A stretch of 64,000 nt of DNA from the NCBI GenBank assembly GCA_047967505.1, contig CM106541.1; one strand, 5' to 3'. This stretch comes from Dipteris shenzhenensis (lineage: Eukaryota; Polypodiophyta; Polypodiopsida; Gleicheniales). Positions 21,523 through 33,179 of the stretch are shown here, piece after piece. The stretch's first letter is position 1. Every line of letters starts with the position of its first letter. The position numbers and the translations under genes were made by a program. Below the pieces are notes generated by a model. That model saw nothing but the letters and a program-made list of their open reading frames with translations. It did no database searches and was not told the origin of the DNA.

Positions 21523-23295
21523 ATCAAGTATCAAGCCTACAAACTCTTTGGTCTACATTGGGAGCATTTGTGCTTGTTAAGGTGAAAGAAAATCTTGGTG
21601 GTGACCCTTGGTTTGGCCAAAGGGGATCTATGGCAGCACCCTCAAATCCCATAGCTGTTAAGGTTCTTCTTTCCCCAGCTATCAAGCAACAGGTGTAGCA
21701 GGCAGTTCAGGTCCTCCAAGACAAGGCGCTCATGGAAAAATTGTGGGCCTCACGCCTACACGAAGACATGTGCGAGAGTGGATCCACATGAGCGACCACA
21801 TCTAGGATGGAAGAGGCGTATTCCTCATCTAGCTGAGCTCCCTCGACACTCGTGGAGCACAGCCCCATTGTCCTTGGCCCGCATCTAGTGTACCTCTTTT
21901 TGTGGTACCATAGCTTTATAGTGGAGGACCCCATGTTCCCCATTTTTCAGTTACACTCCGCTTCCTAGGGCTCCCAAAGGAGTATCGAGCCATCCTCCCC
22001 TCCATTGGTTGGGCATTTGGCACCGTGCTCGAGTCTCTGCTAGAGTCGACCGCCTCAATTATAGTAGATGACAGGGTCCCAAGGATCGGATTGGTGGTTG
22101 AGAGCCCAGAGTCCCTCCCAGAGTTGATCCTCCTAGAGACCCTAGAAGGGGGAACACTTCGCCAGCGAGTGGAGATTTCTAAGTTACTAGGCCAGTCTCT
22201 TCGATGCAGGCAGATGGGTCACCTAGCCAGAGATTGCCCCAGTGGCCACGACCGAGTGCCTCCCCCCCACCCCCACAAAGCAGACAGAGTCAGCATACCA
22301 GAGTCCAGCACCCCCTCAGACAGGAGCGGAGGAGTCTCAGATCCCCTGGGTGACCCCCTCAGAAGGGGACTGTTGGGACCCAGGTTAAAAAGAGAAAGAA
22401 ACCAAGCAAACAAGCTCGCAAGCGCCGCAGGCAGAGATCCAGATGCAGAGATAGACACAGGGTTGTCCGTGAGGCACTTGAGGAGGAGCAGCAATAGCAG
22501 GAGCCCCCCCTTGGGTTCCCCCTGCCCCCTCCTCCTCCCTGCGCCCCTCTTGCTATGATCACTTTCACCACCTGCCCCCTCCCCTTTGCCCCCCACGTCC
22601 TCCCTCCCTTGCCTCCCCACCTCTGTAGCAGTTTCCTCTACCTCCCTCCCCTCCCTTGTTTCGACACCCCTGCGAGCAGGCAAGAGTAAGATGACATCCC
22701 CTTCTGCTCCCTCATCACAGCATCAAGCCCATTTGAGGAGGGAGCTAGAGGGACAGGGCTCGTCCTCCTAGTCAGCAGCTCCCAACCAATAACCTAGGCG
22801 TCCGTTAGCACGGGACTTCTGGAGGTTGGTACCTTGGAATTATTTGGAGATCTCAGATTCTTATCCTTGACCGCTAGAGGTAATGCTTATGGTCCTGCAG
22901 CCACAAAAGGGGAGTTTGATCAGTGTAGTGGGCTCTCAGACACACCCCATTTGGAGTTTCCAGTTTGCCTCCACAGGGGTGGAGAAGTGGACCCCAGAGG
23001 TGTTTGATGCTATTATGGGAGATCAGATTTCATGCATGATGGATGAGTGGATGGGAGCATGTGGACTGGCCCTTTGGTACGCCCATGGTGCAGATGTGAA
23101 TTTTTAGTTGAGCTTCACGCGAGAGGAGCCGAAGTGTGGTTTGGCGGTAGGAGTTATTAGATTGTCACTTCTTTTAGCCTTTTCCCAAATTTTCCATACT
23201 CAGCCCTTCGGGGTTGCTGTTTTGTATGAAGTCTTTCAAGCATTAATAGAAGTTTCCTTTCTTTGAAAAAAAAAAAGAAAAAGAAAAAGAAAAAG
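21523..23295 (+). mobile_element. LINE fragment nested in copia-B protease region
   Basis: Flanked by an imperfect 14-bp target duplication: AAAAATATGAGACA (21509-21522) and AAAAATGTAAGACA (23296-23309). Removing it restores the copia-B reading. Inside, 22025-22558 encodes an ORF1-like stretch with one zinc knuckle remnant (RCRQMGHLARDC) whose first Cys is Ser, then a Pro/Ser-rich region. A short open frame at 22883-23107 is unrecognised. The 3' end reads GTCTTTCAAGCATTAATAGA then a tail of (GAAAAA)n. ORF2 is absent, so the copy has an internal deletion or comes from an ORF1-only source. Confidence 0.8.
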
Positions 23296-23299
23296 AAAA

Positions 23300-24630
23300 A
23301 TGTAAGACATGTACCTAAGCTGACCAAGAGTCTTATTTCAGCGAGTTAATTAGATGATGCTGGTTTTCAGACCACCTTTGGTTTTTAGAGTTGGAAAATT
23401 CAGAAGGGCTCTATGGTTTTGGCAAGAGGTGCCAAGTGTGGGACATTGTATCCCTTACATGTATCAGGGATGTCTCATCATGTTGTTGCAATAACCGAGC
23501 AACCGATTTTGTGAGCATTCTCTCTATGGGAAGTAGACTAAATCAGCCCATAAAACAAAGGAAAAGAAAGAACTTGAAAGGCTTGATTTGGTGCATTCAG
23601 ATGTATGTGGTCCCATCCCTACACAGTCATTAGGCAAGGCTGAATACTATGTGACATTCATTGATGATGCAACTAGGAAAGTATGGGCTTATGTTATAGC
23701 TCAGAAGAGCGATGTGTTCCACGTATTTTTGAAATGGCTGGCTTTGGCTGAAAATCAGTCAAGTAGCCTAGGGCGCCAACTTGGTATGTAGTATGTTACT
23801 ACCCTCGTCCAAAATCCAAGGTATGGAGGGACAAGGTCCATATATAATATGCACGGATTTCCTTACAAATTTTCAAATTTGCAAGGGGAAAATATGAAAA
23901 TTTAATGTCCCCCCTACCACAAAAATATTCAAGATTTTAAGATTTGTACATATTTTTCATAATATGTAAGGCCCAAGGATGAGGGGGGGTAAAACAAAAA
24001 ATACACTAAAATATAAAAACCAATGTAACTTTTTCATGTGTTACCCAAATTTCAAGGTGTAAATACATATTTGAAGCTCTTTTAGGTAGAACACAACCAT
24101 GTTAATTTGAATAATTTCTACTCATGGCATATTATTAAATCCATCTCATACTCAAGACTTTGATAGGTTTTCTTATTAAAAGGAGTTGGCGCCCCAGGTC
24201 AGGTAGAATGCTTAAATGCCTACAGACTGATAATGGTGGAGAGTATATCTCTCATGACTTTTAGCATTAATGTGCTACACATGGGATAAAGAGGTAGCTC
24301 ACGTCCCCTCATACTCCAGAACAAAATCCAGTTTTGCAGAACCTCTGAATCGCACCATTCAGGAAAGGTTGCAATGTATGCTTTCCAATGCAAGTCTTTC
24401 TAGTGTTTTTTGGGTTGAGGCAATGAAGACTACAGTTCATGTCATCAATAGAGCACCTAGTAAGAGTTTGGATGGTGGTATTCCTGAAGAGGCATGGACT
24501 GGCAAGAAGCCCTCTTACTCTCATTTGCGTATATTTGGGTGTGAGGCATATGCACATGTGTCAAAAGAGCTTCAAAAGAAGCTAGATCCTAAGTCTAGGA
24601 AATGCATCTTTTTGGGTTATTGTTAAAGCA
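23300..24630 (+). pseudogene. copia-B integrase, broken and interrupted
   Basis: Resumes at 23300 (RHVPKLTKSLISAS, LDDAGFQTTFG). The integrase core is at 23588-23760: VHSDVCGPIPTQSLGKAEYY spans a frameshift, and FIDDATRKVWAYV follows. A hAT-like insertion splits AENQS from GRMLKCLQTDNGGEYISHDF at 23766/24199. The distal part at 24270-24626 (NRTIQERLQCMLSN, RIFGCEAYAHV, SRKCIFLGY) is readable in another frame. The catalytic Glu region is distorted (PEQNPVLQNL). Confidence 0.85.
23767..24198. mobile_element. hAT-like non-autonomous DNA transposon (432 bp)
   Basis: Terminal inverted repeats CCTAGGGCGCCAACTT and (reverse complement of the right end) CCTGGGGCGCCAACTC. Flanked by an 8-bp duplication, TCAAGTAG (23759-23766) and TCAGGTAG (24199-24206), with one mismatch. 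Excising the element plus one copy restores the integrase reading frame exactly, so boundaries are firm. It has no transposase. Eight-bp duplications are characteristic of hAT elements; the terminal sequence is not the commonest hAT end, so the superfamily is probable rather than certain. Confidence 0.8.
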
Positions 24631-26520
24631 AAGAGATGGGCTATTGTCTCTAGGATCTAGAAGCAAAGAAAATCATATGAAGCTATGATGTGGTCTTCAA
24701 TGAGAATAAGATGCATAAGACACCCATGAGGGATGTGGAAATGAGGAGAATCACTTTCCAAGATGTGAATCCACTCGCATATGTTGATAGATAGCTAGCT
24801 GTCCATCCATCGAAATGGTGCCACCAAGTACTCCCACAGGTACACATCAAGGGCAGATGATGGATCATCTATTGGTGGCAATGATGAGACAAATTTGGCT
24901 GATATGCAGGAGGGACAACAAGTTGAAATGTGCTTGAGAAGAACATCTAGAGTGTCTAGACCGCCTGAGAGATTTGTTCCAAGGGCAGACTATGTGATGC
25001 TTACTAATTGCGGGGAGCCTTCTTGCTATAGAGAGGCTATGATGTATGAGCATAAGTGCAAGTGGGAGTATGCTATGCAATCATAGATGAGACTTGGGAC
25101 TTGGTTTCTTTGCCACATGGAAAGAAAGCATTGCCATGTAAATGGGTCTAAAAGATGGTCACAAGTGATGATGTGCCTAAGTACAAGGCCCATTTGGTTG
25201 CTAAAGGGTTGAAGTAAGAGAAGGGCGTGGACATTGATGAGAACTTCTCTTTGGTTGTGAAGATGACCACACTTAGATGCCTACTTGGACTTGTGGCAGC
25301 AAAGGATATGGAGCTTATGCATATGGATGTCAAGATAACTTTCTTGCATGGGGATCTACATGAGAAAATTTACATGGTACAGCAAGAAGGTTTTGAAGAA
25401 AAGGGCAAAGAGCATTTGGTTTACAAGCTGAAAAAGAGTCTCTATGGCCTTAAGCAAGCGCCTAGAGAATGGTATCAAAATTTTGATGGTTTCATTCGGT
25501 CCCAATTTCAAAAGAAGTAAGATTGATCACTATCTCTACACTAAAAGGGCTCAGGATAATAGCTTGATACTCCTAGCACTTTATGTGATGATATATTATT
25601 GGCTAGCAAGAACACTTATGAGCTAAATGCATTGAAGGGAAAGTTGCATGAGGCCTTTGACATGAAGGATTTGGGACTTGGAGGTCATATTCTTGGTATG
25701 TGCATCATGTGTGACCGGAGTAGGAAACTCCTTTGGCTTTCACAAATGGAGTATGTTACAAAAGTGTTGCATCATTTCAAGGTAATAAGTACTCCATTGC
25801 ATCGATATGTGAAACTGAGTCAGGCAGATAGTCCCAAATCAGATGAGGAGAGGGCCATGATGGCCAAGGTTCCTTATGCATCAGCTATTGGGAGTCTTAT
25901 GTATGCTATGGTAGATACTAGACCGAACATTACATTTACAGTGGAAGTTGTTAGCCGGTATATGGCTGATCCAAGAAAGAGGCATTGGGAGGCAGTTAAG
26001 TGCATCATGAGATACATGAAGGGTACCAAGGAGATGTGCATCTACTTTGTCAGAGGAGAGATGCGTGTACTTGGGTACATAGAATCAGATTATGCAGGGC
26101 ATGTGGATAGCAGAAGATCCACTTCTAGTTATGTGTTCACCTTTGCAAGTGGTGCAGTGTCATGGATGTCTTGCACACAAAAGTGTGTTGCTTTGTCTAC
26201 CATAGAGGCCGAGTATGTTGCATACACAAGGTTGGAAGGAGGCCATATGGCTTGATCAGCTAGTGAGAGATTTGGGGATTCATACAAGCGTACTGACATT
26301 GCATAGTGATTCCATGAGTGCTATTCAACTAGCATGGAATCTAGTCTTTCATGCAAAGACCAAACACATTGAGTTCAGGTATTAGGGAGGTACTTGAGGA
26401 CAAGCACATAGAGCTTGTCAAGGTTCATACAGATGATAACCCTATAGATATGCTGACGAAGAGCCTACCTAGTCAGTGGTTTGAGTATTGTCATGTATTG
26501 ATGGGCATTGGATAGTATGC
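24631..26520 (+). pseudogene. copia-B reverse transcriptase and RNase H, broken
   Basis: RT is readable from about 25100, with PHGKKALPCKWV-like sequence. At 25227-25520 it gives MDVKITFLHGDLHEKIYMVQ and [20 protein letters not shown]. At about 25580 the catalytic YVDD run has lost one base, so the frame shifts exactly there. The 25599-26255 frame holds LKGKLHEAFDMKDLG, CIMRYMKGTKEMCIYFV and RNase H (SDYAGHVDSRRSTSSYV, IEAEYVAYTR). The last RNase H residues continue in other frames to about 26510. Confidence 0.87.
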
Positions 26521-26558
26521 TCAGTGGCTATTCTCCCTTAAATGCACATTGGCCTTTA

Positions 26559-26752
26559 AGTGGGAGGTTGTGGGGGTTAAAGGACACTGTACCTTAACCC
26601 CAATTATGTACAATACTCAAACACATATATATATATGGATGACATAGAAGATTAGGGTGTTCTGCACCCAGCAAAACATTGTGTGGCTCTCTCTTCTGAC
26701 TCTCTCTCTCTCACACCTTCTTCCATTCCGCTTCCATTATTGAGATCTCTCA
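26559..26752 (+). repeat. copia-B polypurine tract and 3' LTR
   Basis: AAGTGGGAGGT (26559-26568) precedes the LTR, which starts TGTGGGGGTTAAAGG at 26569 and ends TCTCTCA at 26752. The target duplication CAATA follows. Confidence 0.9.
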
Positions 26753-29700
26753 CAATAGAGAGAGTAGCTTTTAAGGAGAGAAGTCTAATTTTCCCAAAAG
26801 GCTTCCTATTGTTTTGTAGCAATGTTCAACACTATGAGCATGTCAGCTATGTAATTATTCAATCATTGGATCCAAATTTTGTAGATACGTGAATAGATTT
26901 ATAGTAACCTTCCCAGTTTTACTTGTAAAACTTTCAAAGGTTAATGAATATAATTATGGTTTTTGTGTTTTCCATTGCTATACCATTTTTACAACTTTAT
27001 CGTTTGTACTTTTGATTGCTTTGTGAATAGAAGTTAATAATTTATACTTGTGCTTTGTGACTACTTTGTAAGTGCTCACCCTCTTATTTGCCTTGGTTGC
27101 TACAAAGAGTGGATGGTAGTAAAAAGCAGTGCTCTCATTGCAAGGCAAACAAAGAATCAAAATCAAAGCTATGTTTGCTACAAAATAGTCAATAGTTGTC
27201 CTATGATGCTATGAAACATTAAATACAAGGTACCGTGGTTGCATCTTCAATGCACAAGACCATTCTATTACAAATCCAAAAGTATTATATATGTTTGCAC
27301 AAATTCTCCTATGCAAAACCACTATGGCACATAGATCAGCTAATATCCTATGCATTGTTACTCCTAATCATATATTTCTAATATTTAGCCTATATTCATT
27401 TGAACATGAGTTCAACGTGTCAGTGTTGTGTGATTGTGGAAGGAAGATTCCTATTTCTAAGAAAACGTGTGTTTAGTGAAAGATGGACTCTACATGCTCA
27501 CAATTCCTCATGCAGTGTGCTCATTCATAGGAAAAAGAGGGCAATGGATTAATTTTTGTTGAAATGATAGTAGACAATGCATTAATTGCTCAAATATCAT
27601 AGTCTTTAGAGAAAGACATGTTCCATTCATCATATCAACTATGCAATCACAAATTTCATAGGTAGGACTCTACAAACCCATCCCCTTTATAGACACCCAA
27701 CTCATCATCTATTGAATGCCTATCCTTTACCATTTGTGGCAATGCCGCAACTGACACAACTCTAAATGGCAATGATACTATCAATGACTCAACACGTAAC
27801 AAGTGGGATGACTCAAATTGTTGGAAATCATGGAATCAAGACCCATCCACACTGGACTCCTCCTCCTTATATACTCTTTGCTTGGCATGCAACACATGTT
27901 GAATATCTCACATTTATTGTTGCACTTCCACTACTGTGGAGATTCTTCAAGACTTGGTCTAGACTTCCATTGAAATGTGTGGCAACACGCTTTTAGGTAT
28001 CTTCTATTTGGTGCAATGCCTTCTTTGTGATTTGTCTCCTCACTGTGGATTGAGCTAGGAAATTCATACATTGATCAATGGATCGCCTTGTTTGCCAAAG
28101 CGGAGGAGCTACTAGAGCTTTTGGCAAACCTTTTATGCCCTCTCAAATGATTGTCCAATGGAAGGGTGATCAAGATCTAGATTGAACAATCAAAGGGGCG
28201 ACAATGGCAATTGCAACACCACATACATCTAATGAAAGACACCCATATCATATAGAGGGGTGAAAGCTAAAAAATGCTCCCATCATGCAAATGAACCATT
28301 GATTAATATCCTATCATCACTAAGATATAGGCATAATTTACCAATTAGGTGATTGGTCGCATCAAAGACAAGCCTAAGATAAAACTTGAGGATGATATGA
28401 AGCCAAGCCAAACATTCAGCTCGTTGTGCCTCGCACAAGATAGAAGTAATTAAGGCATTCAAAGGTATAAATGTGGGAGTTAGAGTCTCCAATCAAGCTC
28501 AGATTTCCTCGAAGAACAAAAGATCATTGTGCAAGGCCATCAAGGTCCAAATTGCAAAGGCGAGAGTTAAGAGACATGGCAACCAACCACAAAAAAACTA
28601 TTTTAGATACAATTGCAAACATGTTGAACCCAAATTGACAGAGAGTGGATTAAGATGGCCAAGGATCATATTACAACATGTAATGCAAACCAGAAGTCCA
28701 AGCCACATAGATTTGCTATCTACTAATGGAATGCATCGAACTACCAATTCTAAGGTGGAATGAGAATACACGGCACCATCGAGTGACGAGACATTAAAGT
28801 TGTGAGGACATGACTAGATAGTGATGAGGGGGAAATGTTGAACCCATAAATATAAGGGTCCAAGGAAGTTGCACAACCCATCCCTTTGCTACCCAATGTT
28901 TTTAGAGATGGTGGTGGATGCCTCATCATCAAACTTTGTTTGCACTTCTTTTAGCTTGGTCTACGAATTTGAATAATATATAGAAGTGCTTCATGGATAT
29001 TATTATATAGGGCGATTATTCCTAGAGAGAGATAGCATTGGCTATTATCTATAGTAAGTCGCTAAAAAATGTACTCAACGTCATTAGGCCATACGATTGC
29101 ACCTAGTTAGGCTTGTGGCCAAGGTTTGTGGGTTGCAAGGCATGTCACACAATTCATAGGGTTTTAGAAGTTCAAGAATAGGGGTTTCGTTAGAGAAGAT
29201 GGAAGAATCTTGGATAACTCGAATCCACGCCATAAAGGGCGTGGATACAATGGGGTGGTATTTGAGGGTCAAAATATTAGCATCATTTTGGAGGATGATG
29301 TCCTTATGAAAATAGGGCATGACAATAATAGGATAGGCTTGCATGCTATTATGGTAGACGAGTATGTTGAAGGAAGCAGAGGAGAGCGAATATGCAAAGT
29401 CGAGGTTGTGCTGTTTGACGGCAGTGGAATGGTGTGAAGATAATAGTTAAAGGTGTCTTCAACTATACGAATGGAGAAGAAGAGTGGCAACATGTGTGGA
29501 TGCATACAACAATCTCTGTTGGAGCTTATCGGGGTCCTGTTGAGGAGGGGAAGTCAATTGCTCTACCTACAACTACTCTTGGAGCTGTATATTCTATCAT
29601 TGGCACTGGCGGAGGAGGGCATGTAGCTGTTCTATTTTGAGTGGCTTGTTGAGCCAATTGAGCCTCTTGATTTAGGTTGCAAGCTCATACTAGCTCATGC

Positions 29701-30271
29701 TATTTTTGATCAATTGTGGCTTGGCGTTGGAGTGCATCATAATTGGCTTGTACTACTTCTACTCGGGATTGAGAGCTTCTTCTATTTCTTAAAGTTTGAC
29801 AAGGAACTCCTAGGCTATCTCCATAGCCTTCAGGCCACTGGCTTTGATGACCAGCCACCGATTAGCCATCTCTTTCTCTAAAACAGTCACCATTCTTTCA
29901 AGCTACTATTCAAAGTAATCGCTTTGTCATCGGGCGTTGTTTGTAGCAAAGGCTTAGTCAATGGCATATTCCTACTTTTGTGCCAGGATGTTTTGAGCAG
30001 TGTGTGACATTGCTGCTAAGGCCTCCATAAAAAATTGCTCTTTCTGCGGGGCACACCTGTCCTCCATCATTAGTTGAGCATACTATTGTGGAGAGTTATA
30101 GGAAGTAGAGGTGCAATGGTCGAGCAACTTGATTCTCATTGGGCAATGAGGTGGCTGCTACTAGGCATGACTTTGTTCTTATGCTCATAGCTTTGTTGTT
30201 GCTTCTCATACGTGTTCCATCATAAGATTCTTTGCTTTGCCGCCCATAGGACTCGCTGGTGAGCAAGGTTA

Positions 30272-30345
30272 GTGCTATGCACATATGATCATGTGATGGT
30301 GCTATGCACACATGATCACATGATGTTGAGCGTGAACTCTCAACA
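30272..30345. repeat. short tandem and inverted repeats at a possible LTR edge
   Basis: GTGCTATGCACA(T/C)ATGATCA occurs twice about 27 bp apart. It is followed by TGTTGAG...CTCAACA, a 7-bp inverted repeat with an 8-nt loop (30324-30345). Confidence 0.5.
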
Positions 30346-32249
30346 CCTTCCCTCAAGGTCAACATCATGAAGTAGGCCTTCCCTCAAGATGATGATTCTG
30401 GGGAATCAAAGAAGGATTGAGCATTACATTCCATCACACCACAAGTCTCCTTAAGGGTCAAGTTGTGATTCCACATTTTAGAAAAGGTGCGCTGAAGGTA
30501 TTTGAGGGAGTTAGACATAAGTGAAGATGAAGGTGGAGCTCAATAGGTAGGGAGGAAGAGGTACAAAGGTCCACTTGATATTAACATAATGTAGGAAATT
30601 GGAATAGAATAGAAGAAGGGTATGAGAAGAGGAAGTCAGCGGGATCTTATAGTCAAGGTAGGAGATGCAAACACCAATTACCACTCAATTCACACATTAG
30701 GGAAGATTGGTAACAGCCCTGCCTTACAATCTTGCCAATGTTAGAATACCAAAAGTTTGCTATAATGACTTGATCGAGTGTTGTATCTAATACAATCGGT
30801 GTCATTGGATCAAAGAGTAACACAGAAGAGAATAGACCTCTATATTACACATTTGGATGGAGATGCCTGCCACGGACTACACTTTGACCTCTTTTGGGAA
30901 TCTCTTTAATATCCCCACCAGCTTAACCTTAAAACTCTTCCTACAGAGTAGGATGAGCTTCAGGAACCACTCAACCAACTTCCGCACAAGGGGCGTTAGG
31001 GGACATATCAAGATACAACTCAGGAACAACCAAGCAAGGAATTTGTGCTGTAGTACACCGATCTGCCAAGGAGAAGATAGAAGAAGCGATACTCAAAACC
31101 TGCCTGCAATGACCATTGTAGTCCACAATTGCATGATTTTTAGGCAATGACACTGTGTTGCAGGAAATGAAACAAATCTTTGAACCTTCCAATACTCAAA
31201 AGACTTGCAAAGCAACACAGAGTTTTGTCACACCTGCGAGGTAACTACTTCCTACTTTGGGTGCAAGCGGCCTCCACAAACTATTGTAGGTCCAATGAAT
31301 GAAGGTGCGAATAAAAGGGGCAATTCTTGTGGAATGTGTGGACAAAGGGGCCCTCGGAAGACTCTGAGGTGAATAGAGCAATACTAACAACTTTGAAATG
31401 ATGATAGGGAAGGGAATTGCATACAACAAAGCCACTTTGGAGGATCCAAACAAACCAGTTGAGTCTGAATTTGTATCACAACTTTTGTCCTCTACATGTT
31501 TATCGAACTTCCTCTCCATATCTGCCAAAAGTAAACCATAAGCACACAAATAAGGAAGGGAAAATCGATCGGCAGTGAAGGAAGCGAAGGGAAATGAATG
31601 TGAAGGAAGCAAAGGAAAATGAATCACAAGTTAAAGACCTCTCTCAAAGGTGGTGATTTCCACATCCATGAGCTATACAGAGGGATCAACTTTCTTGCTG
31701 CCTTCCATACTCGATAGAAAAGATGAAGCAAAATAGAGAACATGTGCACTATCAATGAAGCAAGTGGCTATAAAATAGAACGCCATCGCAGTGGAGGAGT
31801 AGGATCATTTATATAGAAGGTGCATCATTCCTTCAAGGTAGTGAAAATGCCAGAGATCCATGAACACCCATAGAGGTTGCTAAACCTTGAACCCACTATG
31901 CTTCAGACACCGCTAAAGAGGCACATCCCTCCAAAGCGTACCTGCACATCAAAGCTCGATGACAAGCCCAAGACCCCACGCTTCATTGGACACTAGAGTG
32001 AGATCATGCATGAGCAAATCGAAGATGCCCCCTCGCCACACATCGCTCCATGGAAGAGATACAAAGATCACCATGCATATGCGATCACCTTGATGTTGCA
32101 CCATGATGGTACAGATACCATGACAAACCTTGAGAGCATATATCTGCCATAGAACACCATGCATGTATTGCACTTAGAAGCCATGCCCGCCATAGACCAC
32201 CATGCATCTACTATTGCATTGCCATCATAGTAGCCAATTGCAAAATTAT

Positions 32250-32440
32250 GATTAAAGAAAACCAAAGACATCGTGCATTTTTCTCACTCACAACGAAACG
32301 TCTACTAAGGCCTACCCATTACATTGATTGCACAAACTAAGATATGCCTACTATGATTAAAGAAAACCAAAGACATTGTGCATTTTTCTCATTCACAATG
32401 AAACGTCTACTAAGGCCTACCCATTACATTGAAGATATGC
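32250..32440 (+). repeat. tandem duplication, 105-bp unit
   Basis: GATTAAAGAAAACCAAAGAC at 32250 recurs at 32355 and stays similar through AAACGTCTACTAAGGCCTAC and CCATTACATTGA. About 95 percent identity by eye, so it is recent. Confidence 0.88.
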
Positions 32441-33179
32441 CTATGTGGCTTAGTGTGGGAGCTTTCAATTAGCTAGCACAGCTCTATTGCTAGCATTTTC
32501 TTTGACATGGGCAAGGGAAGGTGGTTGACCATCCCATGGGTGCTCTTTTTTTGGCAGAACTTATCATTATTTGACATGTGGTAGGGTTCCCCTATCTGCC
32601 CATACTTGGGCAGTTAGGTTGGGCTCACACCACCTACCAGCCATCCTCCAAAAGGTGGTGTGAAGGGCTATTGTCCTAGTTAGCCCCATAGGAGGGATAG
32701 GGCTAGACGGTGACACAAAAGATTTGTGTCCGACCTAGCAAGGCCGCCCACTCCATGTCCAACTCCTCCAACTGGTACATTCCATCTCCTTCAATCACTA
32801 CACCAATCACAAGTTGGTGACATAAATTAGCAACCTGATGGCTGATGTGAAGCACCACACGTGACAACCATCCTCAAATTCTATTTCCTCCTCCATGGGT
32901 GAACGGGTGGTTTGAATGCACCGCGAGTGTTTATTAACAACTCTAAAAATCCGAGGTAGACTCAAGAACACTGCACTCGGATCCATTATAAACTTATACA
33001 AAAGTTAGACCAAAGTAGCCTATCAGTTTCACATTCTTCTGAATGTGGCATTTTATGAGTAAAATCATATGCTACATTCTGGTCCATGGGTAAGATGTGG
33101 GCAAAATAGTTAGTATCAGAGCTGTACTTTGGATTTCAAGGTGAAGTAACCACCTATTTCAACTGTTCCTTGTCAGATG

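Larger units (their letters stand above)
18779..26752 (+). mobile_element. copia-B: Ty1/copia element with short LTRs and two nested insertions
   Basis: The LTRs are only about 171 and 184 bp. A perfect 5-bp target duplication CAATA flanks the whole (18774-18778 and 26753-26757). The first LTR base has mutated from T to C (CGTGGG versus TGTGGG). Internal order: primer site, 1.4-kb leader, gag, zinc knuckle, protease, [LINE insertion], integrase, [hAT-like insertion], integrase end, RT, RNase H, polypurine tract. Many stops and frameshifts; inactive. The nested elements show that the copia insertion came first. Confidence 0.93.
26758..33179. other. 6.4 kb without a recognisable gene; probable ancient repeat debris
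   Basis: Short open frames here (for example 28473-28763, 29210-29437, 31196-31627 minus, 31949-32271 minus) show no family I know. Two retroelement-like edges exist. At 28823-28840, GAGGGGGAAA is followed by TGTTGAACCC, like a polypurine tract plus LTR start. On the minus strand at about 30345, TTGAGGGAAGG is followed by TGTTGAGAG. Neither has a matching second LTR that I can find. Confidence 0.5.

Noticed and set aside
22219-22683. 154-codon minus-strand frame rich in Gly/Arg
   Set aside because: Antisense of a C-rich, Pro-coding LINE stretch; compositional artefact.
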